DNA from: Mytilus trossulus
Taxonomy: Eukaryota > Mollusca > Bivalvia > Mytilida > Mytilidae
Length of the DNA stretch: 64,000 bases
Reading direction: 5' to 3'
Assembly (NCBI RefSeq): GCF_036588685.1
Contig: NC_086378.1
Location: 34,387,578 to 34,451,577, forward strand
The position numbers and the translations under genes are program-made. Position 1 is the stretch's first letter; each line of letters starts with the position of its first letter. Positions 12,688-25,045 of the stretch are shown piece by piece. The notes beneath the pieces were generated by a model, which saw nothing but the letters and a program-made list of their open reading frames with translations, was not told where the DNA came from and ran no database searches.

Positions 12688-12708
12688 CTGTTTTATTTCG
12701 TAATCCAT
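12688..12708 (-). CDS. Orphan first coding exon, MDYEIKQ
   Basis: The minus strand reads ATG, six codons (MDYEIKQ) and then CAG|GTAAATA, a good donor in phase 0. A TATATAAA box lies about 70 bases upstream. The intact SLC34 gene also begins with a tiny phase-0 first exon (MDN) in the same orientation, so this may be the original first exon of the truncated SLC34 copy with three internal exons deleted. Splicing it directly to 11148-11455 would break the frame (phase 0 into phase 1). It could equally be the first exon of an unrelated gene, or chance. Confidence 0.3.
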
Positions 12709-12777
12709 TTTTGTCGTTATTCTTGCTTAACAAGAAACTTCCTTTTTGGAAATGCATATTTATAACTGAAATGACTG

Positions 12778-12785
12778 TTTATATA
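12778..12785 (-). promoter_or_regulatory. TATA box candidate
   Basis: TATATAAA on the minus strand, placed so that initiation would fall near 12750 and the ATG of the orphan exon at 12708 would follow a short leader. The position supports the exon, but the surrounding DNA is AT-rich, so chance occurrence is possible. Confidence 0.35.
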
Positions 12786-13149
12786 CTTTCAGAACTTAAT
12801 AACATTTCGTCTTAAAGGTCAAGGTAAACACTGACAGATTCGGAAACGTGCTGATTTTCAAATCTCAGGATGACCTGTAATGAAATAAAAATATATCGCA
12901 TCCGTTGTCAAATTTGGTATCTTTAAATTAATAAAAGTATGTTTTGGTTATCCAATTCCATATTTCTATATTTGTTTTTGATATTATATACTAGCACTTT
13001 TTTCTTGGGTGCATATAGAGGTAGATAAATTTAAAATGAGTGATTAGGATTAAATAATTTTATCTCCAAGGAAAAAATCACACCAAATCACTTACCGTCG
13101 TGATTGATAACTTATATCAGAATTTGTTGTATCAAGAAATAATATTTCA

Positions 13150-13445
13150 AAATGTTATATTTATTTACAAAATTATAAATATCAGTATTTTCTGGATTGA
13201 ACAAACAATGTAAAAAGTAAAATACCAAAATTACCGAACTCTTAGTAAAATTCAAAACGGAAAGTCCCTTATCTAACGGCAAAATCAAACGCTCAAACAC
13301 ATCAAATAAATTAAAAACAACTGTCATATTCCTCATATGGTACAGACCTTCTTTACGTAGAAAGTGGTTAAAGTGATCTTTTTTCATATCCAGCTAAACA
13401 TTGTTGTCACATGAAATTCCTTTATATTATCAACAATGTGTGAGT
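13150..13445 (-). repeat. Dispersed mussel-type repeat, minus copy
   Basis: The reverse complement reads TTTAGCTGGATATG, AGGAATATGACAGTTGTTTT, GATGTGTTTGAGCG and GGGACTTTCCGTTTTGAATT, matching 11905-12270. The two copies flank the orphan exon in inverted orientation. The 91-codon open frame here belongs to the repeat. Confidence 0.7.
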
Positions 13446-13777
13446 GATACGCTTGGTTTTACTTTGTTTAATGTATTCAAGTTAGAAAATATTGATTATT
13501 TCTATATCTAACTTTTTTTCTTCAGATATTCGATTGAAACTGAAATTCCTAGTCTTTGTTTTATTCTTTTTGTTTCTAGACATTTTTTCGGTTAACTTTT
13601 AGTCAAGAAAGCAAGATTGATGAGTCCAATTTCTTCTATTTCTTTTTCTCGTTGAATGTACTTTAGTTTTGCATTAAATAAAAAGTTTACTTTCTACATT
13701 CAATTGTTTATATTGTTTTATGTAAATATTTTAAGCATATATATTTCGAACGAATGGTTTAAGAATGTTAATTAAGG
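13446..13777. other. AT-rich spacer
   Basis: No gene, domain or clear repeat seen. Confidence 0.4.
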
Positions 13778-14902
13778 CAGTGGCTTTTCGTCCGGCTAGC
13801 CGGACAAAAAGTCAAAAGTGTCTATTCATCCAGCAAGCCGGACAATAAGCATTTTTACGGTATTTTGCTATTTGTCCGGCCAAAAATATAATGGTGAAGA
13901 TATAACATCGTGATTTAAGGAGATACACGCTGAGTATAGTTATGAGAAATATTGTCTAAAATTGTATATCAACATCTATGCAGCAAATACACTTTTGAAT
14001 TAGTCACTTATAGTCTTGGCACAAAATTGTGCAAATAGTTTCTATTCATTCACTATAACAAATTAAAATGCAAATGAATATACTATAAAGTATATATTTT
14101 ATTCAGATGTGTTTATTCTAAAGAAGTTTGGGGGAGGGTAAAAAAAGACTCATCTTTTTATTGGTTCTACCTATGAATTTCATGTAAGGTAAATTATTGG
14201 CACCTATTGGCTTCAATGAACATCTATTATTCCGAAAGGAGATTCTGAATTTATTTTTTTCTAGACTGAGTTTGGTTCAAATCAGGTCCTTTGAAATGTT
14301 CGTTTTGTTTTTTTTAACTCAAAGGAAATTAGAGAGAACGGTATAGGCACGTGTAACATTCACCAAATGTAAGATTGAGTTTGCGATACAAAAATATAGT
14401 AAAAAAATGTTTATTATGTTAAACAGAATAAAAAAAGGGGGTTACCCCAACCATGATACTAGTATCCTATTCAGGCTAAGTCGAGGTAAATCAGTGGATG
14501 TTCAAGGATAATCGTTGTAGTAGAACTTAAAAATAATTCGCCCTAGTTATTTGATTTAGTCATTATCCGAATGCGTTTTGCCTCCATGGGGTAAATCAGC
14601 AATTTCAGTTTCATGTCAGGCTTTATTCCTCTCTGTTTACAGGTATACTATATACGCTATTGCTCTGGAGTCACTAATGAATAAAGCAATCACATTCTCT
14701 GTAGTTTTCTTTGACATCTTTAAATATAAATCACGATCTCCAATTGCATACGCGCGTTTGTTATCCGACACCTCATCCGGGACACTTTCAGCGCCACATG
14801 AAACTTTTATTGGTATTACAGATTTGCGCATCCGCAAATGGAAGGCCGGACAAAAAGAGATTTTTAACTATTCGTCCGGCTAGCCGGACGTATAGACACT
14901 CC
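13778..14902. mobile_element. Candidate 1.1-kb element with CCGGCTAGCCGG palindromic ends
   Basis: A perfect 16-base palindrome, GTCCGGCTAGCCGGAC, occurs at 13790-13805 and 14874-14889. Sequence beyond the palindrome also matches in inverted orientation: CAGTGGCTTTTC before the left copy corresponds to GAGTGTCTATA on the reverse strand of the right copy, and AAAAAGTCAAAAG to GAATAGTTAAAAAT. That gives degenerate terminal inverted repeats of about 40 bases. Extra GCCGGACA words lie inside near each end (13849, 14845). The inside has no transposase I can recognise; a 66-codon minus frame at 14637-14837 is of unknown value. Probably a non-autonomous DNA element, superfamily unknown. Confidence 0.5.
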
Positions 14903-14941
14903 GTTCTATAAATGGGTAAATGTGTGTAAAACTTTGTGCAA

Positions 14942-15145
14942 TAGTAAAATTGAGAATGGAAATGGGGAATGTGTCGAAGACAACAACCCGACAAAAGAGT
15001 AGACCACAGCCGAAGGCCACCAATTCAATGGAGCGAGAAACACCCAAACCCGGAGGTGTCCTTCACCTGGCCCCTAAACAAAAATGTATACTAGTTCAGT
15101 GATAATGTTGGTCATACTAGGCTGCCAAATATACTCAAGAAACTA
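14942..15145 (+). repeat. Short dispersed repeat (GAATGGAAATGGGGAATGTG family)
   Basis: It contains AAAATTGAGAATGGAAATGG, CCCGGAGGTGTCCTTCACC, TGGCCCCTAAACA and TACTAGTTCAGTGATAATG. A second good copy is at 46758-47000 and a fragment at 29801-29870. The size and dispersal suggest a SINE-like element. No promoter boxes could be confirmed. Confidence 0.65.
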
Positions 15146-16100
15146 TGATTAAAAGTTTTTTTTATATTTTCCAACGCTGAGGTTATTGACACATCTAACA
15201 CGTGACAAACGCTGTTTTTGTTTTTGTTTGATTTTTATTCCAACGACTCAAAAGTAAGGTCAATATGTCAAAATGTCCTGACAACTTTTTGAACTTCTAA
15301 AAATATCACAAGTGAATGCGTGTTTTGCGTAGGAATATGTAGTCATACTATCATAAGTGTCAGCGTGATCACCAATGGGTGAAGTATGCACAGAGAGGGA
15401 CCGGATCTACATTTTTTTTAACTCCCAGACGATTAAAAATGCGTAGTTTGTGTAATACTTTAGTTCTGTATAAGACATATTTCGACAGAAAAATATCAAA
15501 TAATCTGTATTTTAAAAAAACGAATTTGCAGTAGTAATGATACAGAGATGTTTTTATGCATCAAAATTAAAGAATAAACTAATTATTTTCTTTAAATATC
15601 AAAACATGGTTTGAAATGTATTACTAATAGATGTTGACAAATTTATTTAACAGGATACGATAACAAGTTTGAACTATGCCCATTTCATTTTCTGTTACAT
15701 GTACTCAAACAACTTTAAATGCGGAACATATACATCTGTATTGAGGAATAACAAATAAATGGAATATGGAAAAAATATACACTATAATTCAATTGACCAC
15801 TCGGTATATCTGGATATACTTTTCCTTTCAAAAAAGATAGAAAGGTTGAACTTTATATATTCATTATAAATAAATTATCCACGCAAGTGAAAAATTGAAC
15901 TACACATTTTATTTTTTTAAATTTTAAAATTCAAATTCATATCTCAAATATTTTTTATTTCTTTTTATAAAAAATGTATTTTGCAAAAATGAATATGTAT
16001 ATTACTTTATATTGTGCAGTGTATTTTTTTTTATACTAAAAAGTGTTCAGTCTGATACAAACAGATTTGTAATTCAAAGTTCACTGAATAGTTCTCAGTT

Positions 16101-16107
16101 TATAAAT
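16101..16107 (+). promoter_or_regulatory. TATA box of the five-exon gene
   Basis: TATAAAT lies about 30 bases before an initiator-like TCAGAC at 16131 and 50 bases before the ATG at 16151, a normal spacing for a short leader. Confidence 0.5.
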
Positions 16108-16150
16108 CGTCATTCCTGTCCATTTTGAATTCAGACTGAAAAGAGACAAA

Positions 16151-19100
16151 ATGGAAGTGTACGAACGTTATGAAAGATTTTTGAAAAATCCATTTAAGAT
16201 TCATCTTGATAATGAAAGAGGTTTGTTATAATTATTAATAATACTTTCCTTTTGTTCTTAAAAAATGCATTATTTTGAGATATAATATATCGTAAACGTT
16301 CAAACACGAGTGCTTCTTTCCGAAATCACAAGTTGGAATTTATCATTAATTGTGTGGTTGTTTAACATCCAGCGGGTAATATTACACGCATACTCAAGAC
16401 GATTTCAAACGAATGAGATTTAAATCAACACTGCTTTGAACTAGCTGTATAGGAGTCGGACTATATTCAACAAGTGGTAGTTAGATTCGATTTTAACACT
16501 TATTGACTAAGATTTCCAGGGTTGCGTTCAACAGCGTAGCAGCTAAATAATGTTACGTATTGATACGTAGATTTATGACTGTTGAATACGTAGCTAGCCT
16601 AGCTGTTATTTAAATATTAATAGCAGCTAGGCTAGCTTCGCGTTCAATAGTTATAAATCTGCGTAGCATTATTTAGCTGGTGCTACGATGTTGAACGCAA
16701 CCCAGTTTTCCTGGTGATGATTGGAGCTTCTTCTTCTAACAACAGGGCCGCGTTCAATATCGTAGTGCTGTACGTATATTTTGACTAATGAACGTGTAGA
16801 TATAGACTAGCAGCTACATATATATTGACCGGCTACGTAGCTGCTACGATATTGAACTCAACCCTGCACAAATAAAAGCTGACAAAACGGTATAGCCAAT
16901 TGTGCTGAAAATAGCACAGTTTGAAATTCTTAGTTTAATAATCATTAAACAGGCCGAGAACTCTAGATTTTCTGACGTCAGAATATATTTGCATAGTAAT
17001 TTCCAAAACACAAGGCCAAATGGCTTTGAAAAACTGACCAATCGACTCAATGAACTACAATGCATTGTGGGCTACTACGAGTAAACTACTACTTAAAACA
17101 CGTGGAATTAGTGGGAAAACAGTCAATCAATGTATTGTCTTGGACTCTCATTACCAAAGTTTTTATTCTGAAAATATATTTAATGTAAAATATATAACGT
17201 AATCTTCAATTTGCATGCTCAGATTAAAACAATATTGTTTATTGGCTTCACGATTCGACTTTCTTTTTCGCCTTGCAAAAGTAGTTGAACCGGTTTTGTG
17301 CATTGTTATGAATTGAACAAGCATTAATTTCACGACATGACACAGTGAAATATCCAATGAAGTGACCACTGTCAGTAAGAAAATCATTTGAGCTCTTTTA
17401 AACCTGTATAATGTTATTGCAAAATCATTTTTGCCTAGAAAAACACGAAACTTTCATTGAAACACTTCTTTCTGTACTGGATGTGTGTTTTTTTTTATCA
17501 GGACCTGTACTTATAGTAAGAACATCATAATATTCAGTATGCTAAAAATAAGTGTTATGAAAGCGACAGGGGCAGGTCCAGCAATTTTAAAAAGGGGGTC
17601 CTAACCCTGAACAAAAGGGGAGGGGGTTCTAACTACATGTCCCCATCTAAATGCACTGATCGTAAAAAAAAAGGGGTGTCCATCCCCCGGAAACCCCGCC
17701 CCCTGGATCCGCCACTGAGCAGGTACGGTATATAGCTCAATACATTTTTTTATTGTTTCATCCATCGATAATATCCGTTTGTTTCTTATTTTATCACAAA
17801 ATATACCTCAGAGGTTTTTTTATCGTTCGGCTGCTGTTCTGTTGACATATGTAATATCTCCAATATTAAAAGTCTCTGGATCATAGTGGGTGCAATATTG
17901 CCTATTTTTTTTCTTCTAAAACGTGCTTTGTATATAGAAATAAGAAGATGAGGTATGAGTGCCAAATGAGACATCTTTCCAACAAAGACATAATTTAGTA
18001 AAGTAAGCAGTCATAGGTCCAATGCTAAAAAGTAAGCTGTGAGTGACCAAAAAATTACTTGTGTAAAACAATCCAAACAAACAAAAAAAGACCCAATTAA
18101 ATATATAAAAGGACAAGAAATCTATCCCATCAAAAAAAAATATACTGTATAGGAGCCTGTATTTTAGTGGTTGTCGTTTGTTTATGTGTTACATATTTGT
18201 TTTTCGTTCATTGTTTTTTATATAATTAAGGCCGTTAGTTTTCTCGTTTGAATTGTTTTACATTGTCATATCGAGGCCTTTTATAGCTGACTATGTGGTA
18301 TGGGCTTTGCTCATTGTTGAAGTCCGTACGGTGATCTATAAATGTTAATTTCTGTGTCATTTTGGTCTCTTATGGACAGCTGTCTCATTGGCAATCATAC
18401 CACATCTTCTTTTTTTTATCATAGATCCAACGCTGCAATTTTCACAAAACATATTAAATTTTCCACCTTGTTGCACATACATACGGATAAAATCATTACA
18501 GCTTATTTCCTAATGCATGTGGAGCAAGACTTTTGTTAGCTTGCTTGCTTTGTTTGTATATTGTACAAAATATAAAATATACAAGTTAAACTATGCCTAT
18601 ATATATATATATATTGTTTAAAGATGTCTATCTTATTTTCAAAGCTTGTATAAACAACTATACAAACAAAGCAAGCAAGCCAACCAAAGTTTTACTTTGC
18701 AGGTTTAAGAAATCAGCTGTAATGATTTTATTCAGTTTGGTAAATATCCGAGCCCGTTAAAAAACGAACAAACTGAAACTACAGTTGCTGACTTCACTAC
18801 CTTCAAAACAAAGGGAACAGTTTGGAAGTTCCATATACTGAAATGTGACCAACAAAAATACTCATAGATTTTGTTAACACTGCCATGTATGTAAATATTT
18901 CTTCGCCTTTTTTACGAACACAAAATTCAAGGATCCCACATTTGCTTATAATTATCTATACGAACATTGATGTACTCTTAAATATCAGCACCGGCTGTTA
19001 TCAACGGCTTACTTTACACCAGTAAGTTTTATCTCATGGGTAATTGTGTTTTTTCGCAGTTGTTTCGTTGCCTCTGGTGGACGAATACATGAAATCTCTG

Positions 19101-22100
19101 TGCCATCATCAAACATGTTAATGGCTATATATCGGGTAATTCAAACCCTTTTTTCTTCGCATAGAAACAACTCTCCGTTAATCTGAGCTTGGAAGTAATA
19201 CTTTATATCACGAACTATAAATGAGGATACACAAAATGAAAAACTAAGCGAAATTGTGAATCCCGCATTGCACGAAAAAATGTTTTGTATTTCAGTAAAT
19301 AACACGTGTTCTTGGTTGATTGTAAACACGTAGTAGTCAAAATGCATTGTGACTCATTTAATGGATTGGTCAAAAACCTAGGTAAAAATAAATTGCGTCA
19401 CATGTAAATAAACAATTACATGTGCGAGAACATAAGTATATATGCTAAGTTATGCATTTCCATATAAGGTAGTGGTCCCGACCTGTTAAAAGGAAATTAA
19501 TTTTGCATCTGCATCACTCATTTAAATAAGTGCGGGTTTTTTTTTATTTCTTTTTTTTTAACACAATATCCTATGGTGCTAGACTATTAAGGTAGGACCA
19601 TACACACATTTAAAACGAACTAGACTGAACTGGTGAAACCTACTTAAACACTAAAAGAGACTGAATAATTACAAATGTTGTCAAGTGAACTAGATACTTT
19701 TTCATTGATTTTACATATATCTACAAGATAAATCTAAACATGATAAAAAGTTATCATTTAGTACTAACATTGTTATTGTTAACAATTTTTATTGATTTTA
19801 TCTGAAAGACAACAACATTTAAAGTGCTTCACTTTCCGTAGAACTTAATAGGGTTGAAGGACCACTAAAGGTACGTGATATATATAAAAAGATAGGTTTT
19901 TTTTCGAAGTAAATCATTAAAGAAAATGAAAAAAATAAAATTTTGTAATTCGCTTCTTAAAGCCAGTATGGTTCAGTTTTGTCAAAATAAGTAAAAAAAA
20001 CATCGATGATGAATTATTCACTTGCAAGTTAAATAATTTGACCTCATTGAATCCGTATTCTTGTGACCTTCAATTTAACCCCTTAGCTATTTGTCTTGAA
20101 TCTAGGATCTAGCACATGAGATCCCCTCCTCCAGTTTCTGGCAGGGTTTGTGTTGTTAAGTCTATTTTTTGATGTTGTGTTTTGTATACTGTTATTTGAC
20201 TTTCGGTCTTTTTTGCAATGACTTTGGCACTTTATTGTCGACGTATGAGATTGAATACTTCTTTATTACTTCTGCCTCTCTTAAAATATATATTTGTTTC
20301 TTTGTATTCAATTGAGTCATAAAGTGTAAAAACAAAGCAAATCGAGTACAGTTTCAAAAGATATGTCCGGGAAGGTACATGTATACATGATTACCAAGTT
20401 ATCTTGAATGTGATAAACAAGTACCACATTAAAACTGCGTAATTTAACTTATTTGTCTGTTAAATCAAGATCAACGTATATATATATATATTTGCTTGTT
20501 ATGTAATTCAAAGATTTGGATAAATATATTTTGATAGAAATAATCTACCTATTTGCGCGTATTAATCGATTTATTTACTGTGGAATTCTGACGTTGTCAA
20601 GTATTTTGTTTTTTGTTTACGAAAAAATATTTTGCGGAACGTTATTTAAATTTAGTTTCCAGGTGCACCATGCAGCACTCATGCTTAGTATAAAAGCTGG
20701 TTTTCGAATTCTTAGATATTATATGTCACTGTGTACATAGCTCAGATTGAAATCATATGACAAAGCTTTGAACACCATAACAAACAAACAAATATAAACG
20801 TGAACAAAATAATTAAGAAAGCTATCTTGATTTAACAAATAAAATACATTTTAACCCCATCAGTAAATCAGCATTTAAATTACATGAATAATCGTTTCTT
20901 TTTTAGTATTTGAACCACAGAAAGAGACATCTAATATGTCGCCACTACCAATTTCCAACAGATCTAGTCTAAGAGCAGATATCACCTATGATAAAGAACC
21001 AGGACAATTTTCACAGCTTCAGAGGTTTTTGATTTTATAGACCGTATACCTTTTCTTTAGGAGGTCTTCTTGCATTCTATAGTAACATGTCATGCTTGAT
21101 GAACTAATGAAACCTTGAAAGTATGTTTCATATATAAGGAAGGGTTCCTTATCTTTTTCTTTAAGTACTACTGTTCTGCTAACTGCGACATAAAAGCCAA
21201 AAATAGATCCACATCATAATGCAGTATACGACAAGTCAAGGAACTTATTATATACCCATAGTCTTCTAACTATCTATTTGTTCCAGGGGCGGATTAAGTG
21301 GGTGCTCGCCCTCCCCTTTTTAGAGAATCAATTATTATAGTTAATTCAGACTTTTTAACATTTACCTTAAAAAATTCTAGTTTGATGGCCCGCCACTTTT
21401 CAAAATCCTGGATTAACATCTGTTTTCCTTGTCAATAACACAAATAGCTCGTCAGCAAATAAAACACGCATTATTAATAGTTAAACTTTTACCCTCATAC
21501 ATTTGTTGTAGTCTATCAAATATGTGCTTATGTCGGGATGTATAAGTACCCGGCCACGTTCACTTGTATTTTTTTGTCTATCTGATGAGTTAAGCCTTTT
21601 TCAACTGATTTTTATAGTTTGTTCTTATGTTGTACTGTTATACACCACTGTCCCAGGTTAGGGGAGGGTTGGGATCCCGCTAACATGTTTAACCCCGCCA
21701 CATTATTTATGTATGTGCCTGTCCCAAGTCAGGAGCCTGTAACTCAGTGGTTGTCGTTTGTTTATGTGTTACATATTTGTTTTTCGTTCATTTTTTAAAA
21801 ATAAATAAGGCCGTTAGTTTTCTCCTTTGAATTGTTTTACATTGTCTTATCGGGGCCTTTTATAGCTGAATATATGCGGTATGGGCTTTGCTCATTGTTG
21901 AAGGCCGTACGGTGACCTATAATTGATAATGTTTGTGTCATTTTGGTCTTTTGTGGATAGTTGTCTCATTTGCAATCATACCACATCTTCTTTTTTATAT
22001 TATGTTGTACTGTTATACCACTGTCCCAGGTTAGGGGGAGGGTTGGGATCCCGCTAACATGTTTAACCCCGCCACATTATCTATGTATGTGCGTGTCCCA

Positions 22101-24485
22101 AGTCAGGAGCCTTTTATAGCTGACTATGCGGTATGGGCTTTCCTCATTGTTGAAGGCCGTACGGTGATCTATAGTTGTTAATTTCTGTGTCATTTTGGTC
22201 TTTTGTGGATATAGTTGTCTCATTGGCAATCATACCACATCTTCTTTTTTATATTACCAGTAAAATTACCAGATTTTTAATTTTTCTTTATTTATTTCAC
22301 AGACATAAAATGAATTGCACGAGGTTGATAGAAATAACTACACCTAGCCGAAGCACAAATGAAGTTATGGTATATGTTCATTAGAATTAAAATACTTTAA
22401 ACTTCTGTGTAAAACGGTTATTAAAAGCTTAATTTGTTTCAGTTGATTTCTATGTAGTAACCTACATAACTTAGTTTAAAATGCACAAAGCAGAAACTAT
22501 ATTGTGTTTATATTTATTAAAAAAACATCTATTCATACTTGATAAATAAGAAAACAAAAGAAAGTGCATTTAACATTCTCATCTTAAAGTCAAGACAAAA
22601 AAAACCAAAAGCTCACACTCAACCGCAAATTTATGCAACCCAAGCATAAGGGAACATTTTTTAACATCAACATAGCAAGAGGAACACAATTTCGCTTTAA
22701 GTTTCTTGCTAAAATACGCGAATTTGAATTGATATAAAATATATTATGTGTTTTACCATATAGGGCGGACAAAGAAGCCATCCTTTTCTATTCTGAATGG
22801 TCGTCCAGTCAAAGTCAGGATGTGCCAATTGAATATGTAAACTACTTGATGGCTGCCTCGAAGAATAATTGCTTCGATATAACAGATGAGATTATAAAGA
22901 AAAAGGTTAGAAAACTCCAGGAAAAGCATGATTCAAATTCTACAGACAATGATCAGATGTCACGTTTGCAAGGTAAATGAATTTTTTATAGAAAAGCAAA
23001 GTTGATGCAACTTTTATCAGGATCATATCTAGTATGTATTCTTAGGTATATCTTCCTACTCAGCGTGTCTGTCCAGTACAAAACATGATTTATATTCATA
23101 TCACATCTTGTTTTCCGGTCATGCATATGCATATTGTTTGCCACTGGACGTTAAACAGCTGGCCATCCACACATCTATCCATCATTTACATGTAAGGAAT
23201 ACAGCAATTGGACACATTTGATGAAAAATAGTAACATCACGTGCATAGAACTCGAGTAGACCATGACGTACGAAAATAACATCAGTAAATAAAACAACCT
23301 TACTTCAAAAACACAAGGTTTGAAGCCATTACCATCTCCAAATATTTTTGCCAGCACTTTTATGAATAATCGTAAAAATCATATATACAGAATGGCAAAT
23401 ATTGTGAACTTGATGAACTACTTACTGCAGAAATTTAAAAAATGCGTCTTCGAATATTTAAGAAAAAAGACACCGTTTCACAAAATATCTGACTTCCTAG
23501 TACTTTAATAAATGATTATTTAAATTGATAAGTTGAATAAGTAAGTAGGTAAGTCTATATATATATATATGTGTTAATGAAATATATTTTTGCAGGACTA
23601 CTGCTTGATAATCTGATAGAGGATCCTAACCGTCATCTCGAAACATTATATTTAGATGCAAGTAAAGAAAATGAAAAATTTGTGAAACTGCATTCGTTTT
23701 TGAATTCAGAAATGGTGAGTGTATTAAATGCTTATAAATGATTGGAAATACGAGATATGTAACATTTGGGAAGAGGGTAAAAAATAATGGAGACTGTGTG
23801 GGGTTTGGGAATGCGACAATGAGACAACGACTTTAAACATATAGAAATCGTTACTTATGCTTTATAGGTGAACAAGCCTCCAAAATTTAGCACATGTAAT
23901 TGTAGTTTCAAATATATCAATGATTTCATTAATTGTCATCTAACATTTACAATCTTTGTGACAATACAAGTTTAAACATACAATAAACAACAAAATAACA
24001 AGGAACACAAAACCTCTTTACATTTTCTTCATTCATATTTAAAGTTTAGTATATATATGTATTTGTTTTACCTCACGTATGGTTTGGAAATCATTTAAGA
24101 AATAACATTGAACAAACAATATCTGTTGATTGCAAAAATAATGCAGTGCTATGCTTTAAAATACACGGTATATATTTGCTCACACATTAAACCAACTTAT
24201 CTATCAAAGTGCTGGCAAACTGAAGTCATTCTATTCATCTATGAGAACATGAAGAAAGTGTTACGATTTTTTTAGTTGGTAGAGCGGACTGACATGGATA
24301 GACACGAGTGATTTGAAAAGAGTGGTTATATTAAAGTAAACTTTAAAAGACATTTAACACAAGAACAAAACTGTATCTATATTAGTATATCTTTTCAGGT
24401 ACAATTTTACATGAATGGAACAGAATTTGATGAATCAGCATTTAACAAAACAGCAGCCATGCATTGCTTATACGGACGTCAATAA
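16151..24485 (+). CDS. Unrecognised 200-residue protein, five exons
   Basis: Coding exons are 16151-16220, 20907-21024, 22764-22972, 23596-23714 and 24399-24485. Every junction has GT/AG and the phases match (1, 2, 1, 0), summing to 603 nt with one TAA stop. The start ATG has an A at -3 and G at +4. Residues 1-23 are charged (MEVYERYERFLKNPF). Residues about 24-62 are polar with SPLPISNRSSLRADITYD. Residues 63-133 look helical (ADKEAILFYSEW, then EYVNYLMAAS and the basic EIIKKKVRKLQEKHD). Residues about 134-172 form a second acidic helical stretch (LLLDNLIEDPNRHLETLYLD). The C-terminus holds NGTEFDES and ends LYGRQ. There is no signal peptide or membrane segment, so it is probably cytosolic or nuclear. 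I do not recognise a domain. Consistent phases across four introns, a TATA box and a poly(A) signal make it a real gene. Introns are full of repeats (16519-16866, 18150-18420, 21545-22254). Confidence 0.8.
16519..16703. mobile_element. Foldback MITE, GGGTTGCGTTCAACA ends
   Basis: Arms 16519-16608 and about 16618-16703 are reverse complements for about 85 bases with small gaps: GGGTTGCGTTCAACAGCGTA at the left and TACGATGTTGAACGCAACCC at the right, with AGCTAGCCTAGCTG near the centre. It codes for nothing and lies in intron 1 of the five-exon gene. Confidence 0.75.
16743..16866. mobile_element. Second foldback MITE of the GCGTTCAA family
   Basis: Ends CAGGGCCGCGTTCAATATCG and CGATATTGAACTCAACCCTG are inverted repeats and match the ends of the neighbour at 16519-16703. 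It is shorter, with a divergent middle. Two related elements sit 40 bases apart. Confidence 0.7.
17570..17720. repeat. G/C-run dispersed repeat fragment
   Basis: An unusually GC-rich patch with AAAAAGGGGGTCCTAACCC, AAAGGGGTGTCCATCCCCC and GGATCCGCCACTGAGC stands out from the AT-rich intron. It resembles a dispersed repeat rather than an exon, because the frames are broken. Confidence 0.4.
18150..18420 (+). repeat. Abundant dispersed repeat (CCACATCTTC family), plus copy
   Basis: Landmarks in order are GGAGCCTGTATTTTAGTGGT, TTGTCGTTTGTTTATGTGTT, GGCCGTTAGTTTTCTCGTTT, CGAGGCCTTTTATAGCTGAC, GAAGTCCGTACGGTGATC, TTCTGTGTCATTTTGGTCTC, TTGGCAATCATACCACATCT and a T run. The same order is found in 21545-22254, 38479-38769 and 41873-42330. 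The T-rich tail and the direct repeats at 38472 suggest retroposition. Confidence 0.85.
21545..22254 (+). repeat. Abundant dispersed repeat, two copies head to tail
   Basis: A long copy (about 21545-21998) includes an upstream extension seen again at 42130-42330: TATCTGATGAGTTAAGCC, CCACTGTCCCAGGTTAGG, GGATCCCGCTAACATG and CCCCGCCACATTAT, then the standard repeat. A second copy (about 22000-22254) restarts at TATGTTGTACTGTTATACC and jumps from AGTCAGGAGCC directly to TTTTATAGCTGAC, lacking the middle. Both lie in intron 2 of the five-exon gene. Confidence 0.8.
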
Positions 24486-24638
24486 AACAAGTTATTGTCA
24501 ATTACGATTGAAACTCTATATCGACTGATGGTATTTTTCAAAGATTTGTCAAAATTAATGTTATTAAAACAGACATTGCTGTGAGGTGTCAGTTTTTGTG
24601 CTCAGTGTTTATGTCTCACTGTGACTTTAAAGAACAGC

Positions 24639-24644
24639 AATAAA
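24639..24644 (+). terminator. Polyadenylation signal of the five-exon gene
   Basis: AATAAA lies 154 bases after the TAA stop at 24485, a plausible distance for a short 3' UTR. Confidence 0.5.
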
Positions 24645-24729
24645 AGCGCTATTTCTTTAGTTTTTGTTTGTTATTTTGTTGTGCATTTACTGATTTTACA
24701 TCATGAATGGATACCCCATATCCTTTGTT

Positions 24730-25045
24730 TTTGTGCCCCACCTACGATAGTAGAGGGGTATAATGTTTTCTGGTCTGTGCGTCCGTTCGTCCGTTCGTTC
24801 GTCCGTCCGTCCATCTGTTCGTTCGTCCGTCTGTTACACTTCAGGTTAAAGTTTTTGGTCAAGGTAGTTTTTGATGAAGTTGAAGTCCAATCAACTTGAA
24901 ACTTAGTATACATGCTCCCTTTGATAAGATCATTCTAATTTTAATGCCAAATTAGAGAATTTATTCCAATTTCACGGTCCAGTAAACATAGAAAAAGGAT
25001 AGTGCAAGTGGGGCATCCGTGTACTGTGGACACATTCTTGTTCTA
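24730..25045. repeat. Dispersed repeat with a TCCG/TTCG microsatellite
   Basis: It starts TTTGTGCCCCACCTACG, carries an interrupted (TTCG/TCCG) array at about 24780-24834, then AGTTTTTGATGAAGTTGAAG, and ends near GTGGGGCATCCGTGTACTG with GGACACATTCTTGTT. GTGCCCCAC and GTGGGGCA give it short inverted ends. I recall this repeat as widespread in molluscs. The frames here are microsatellite artefacts. Confidence 0.6.

Noticed and set aside
24621-24899. 92-codon plus frame with VRPFVRSFVRPS
   Set aside because: It is a translation of the TCCG/TTCG microsatellite inside a dispersed repeat.
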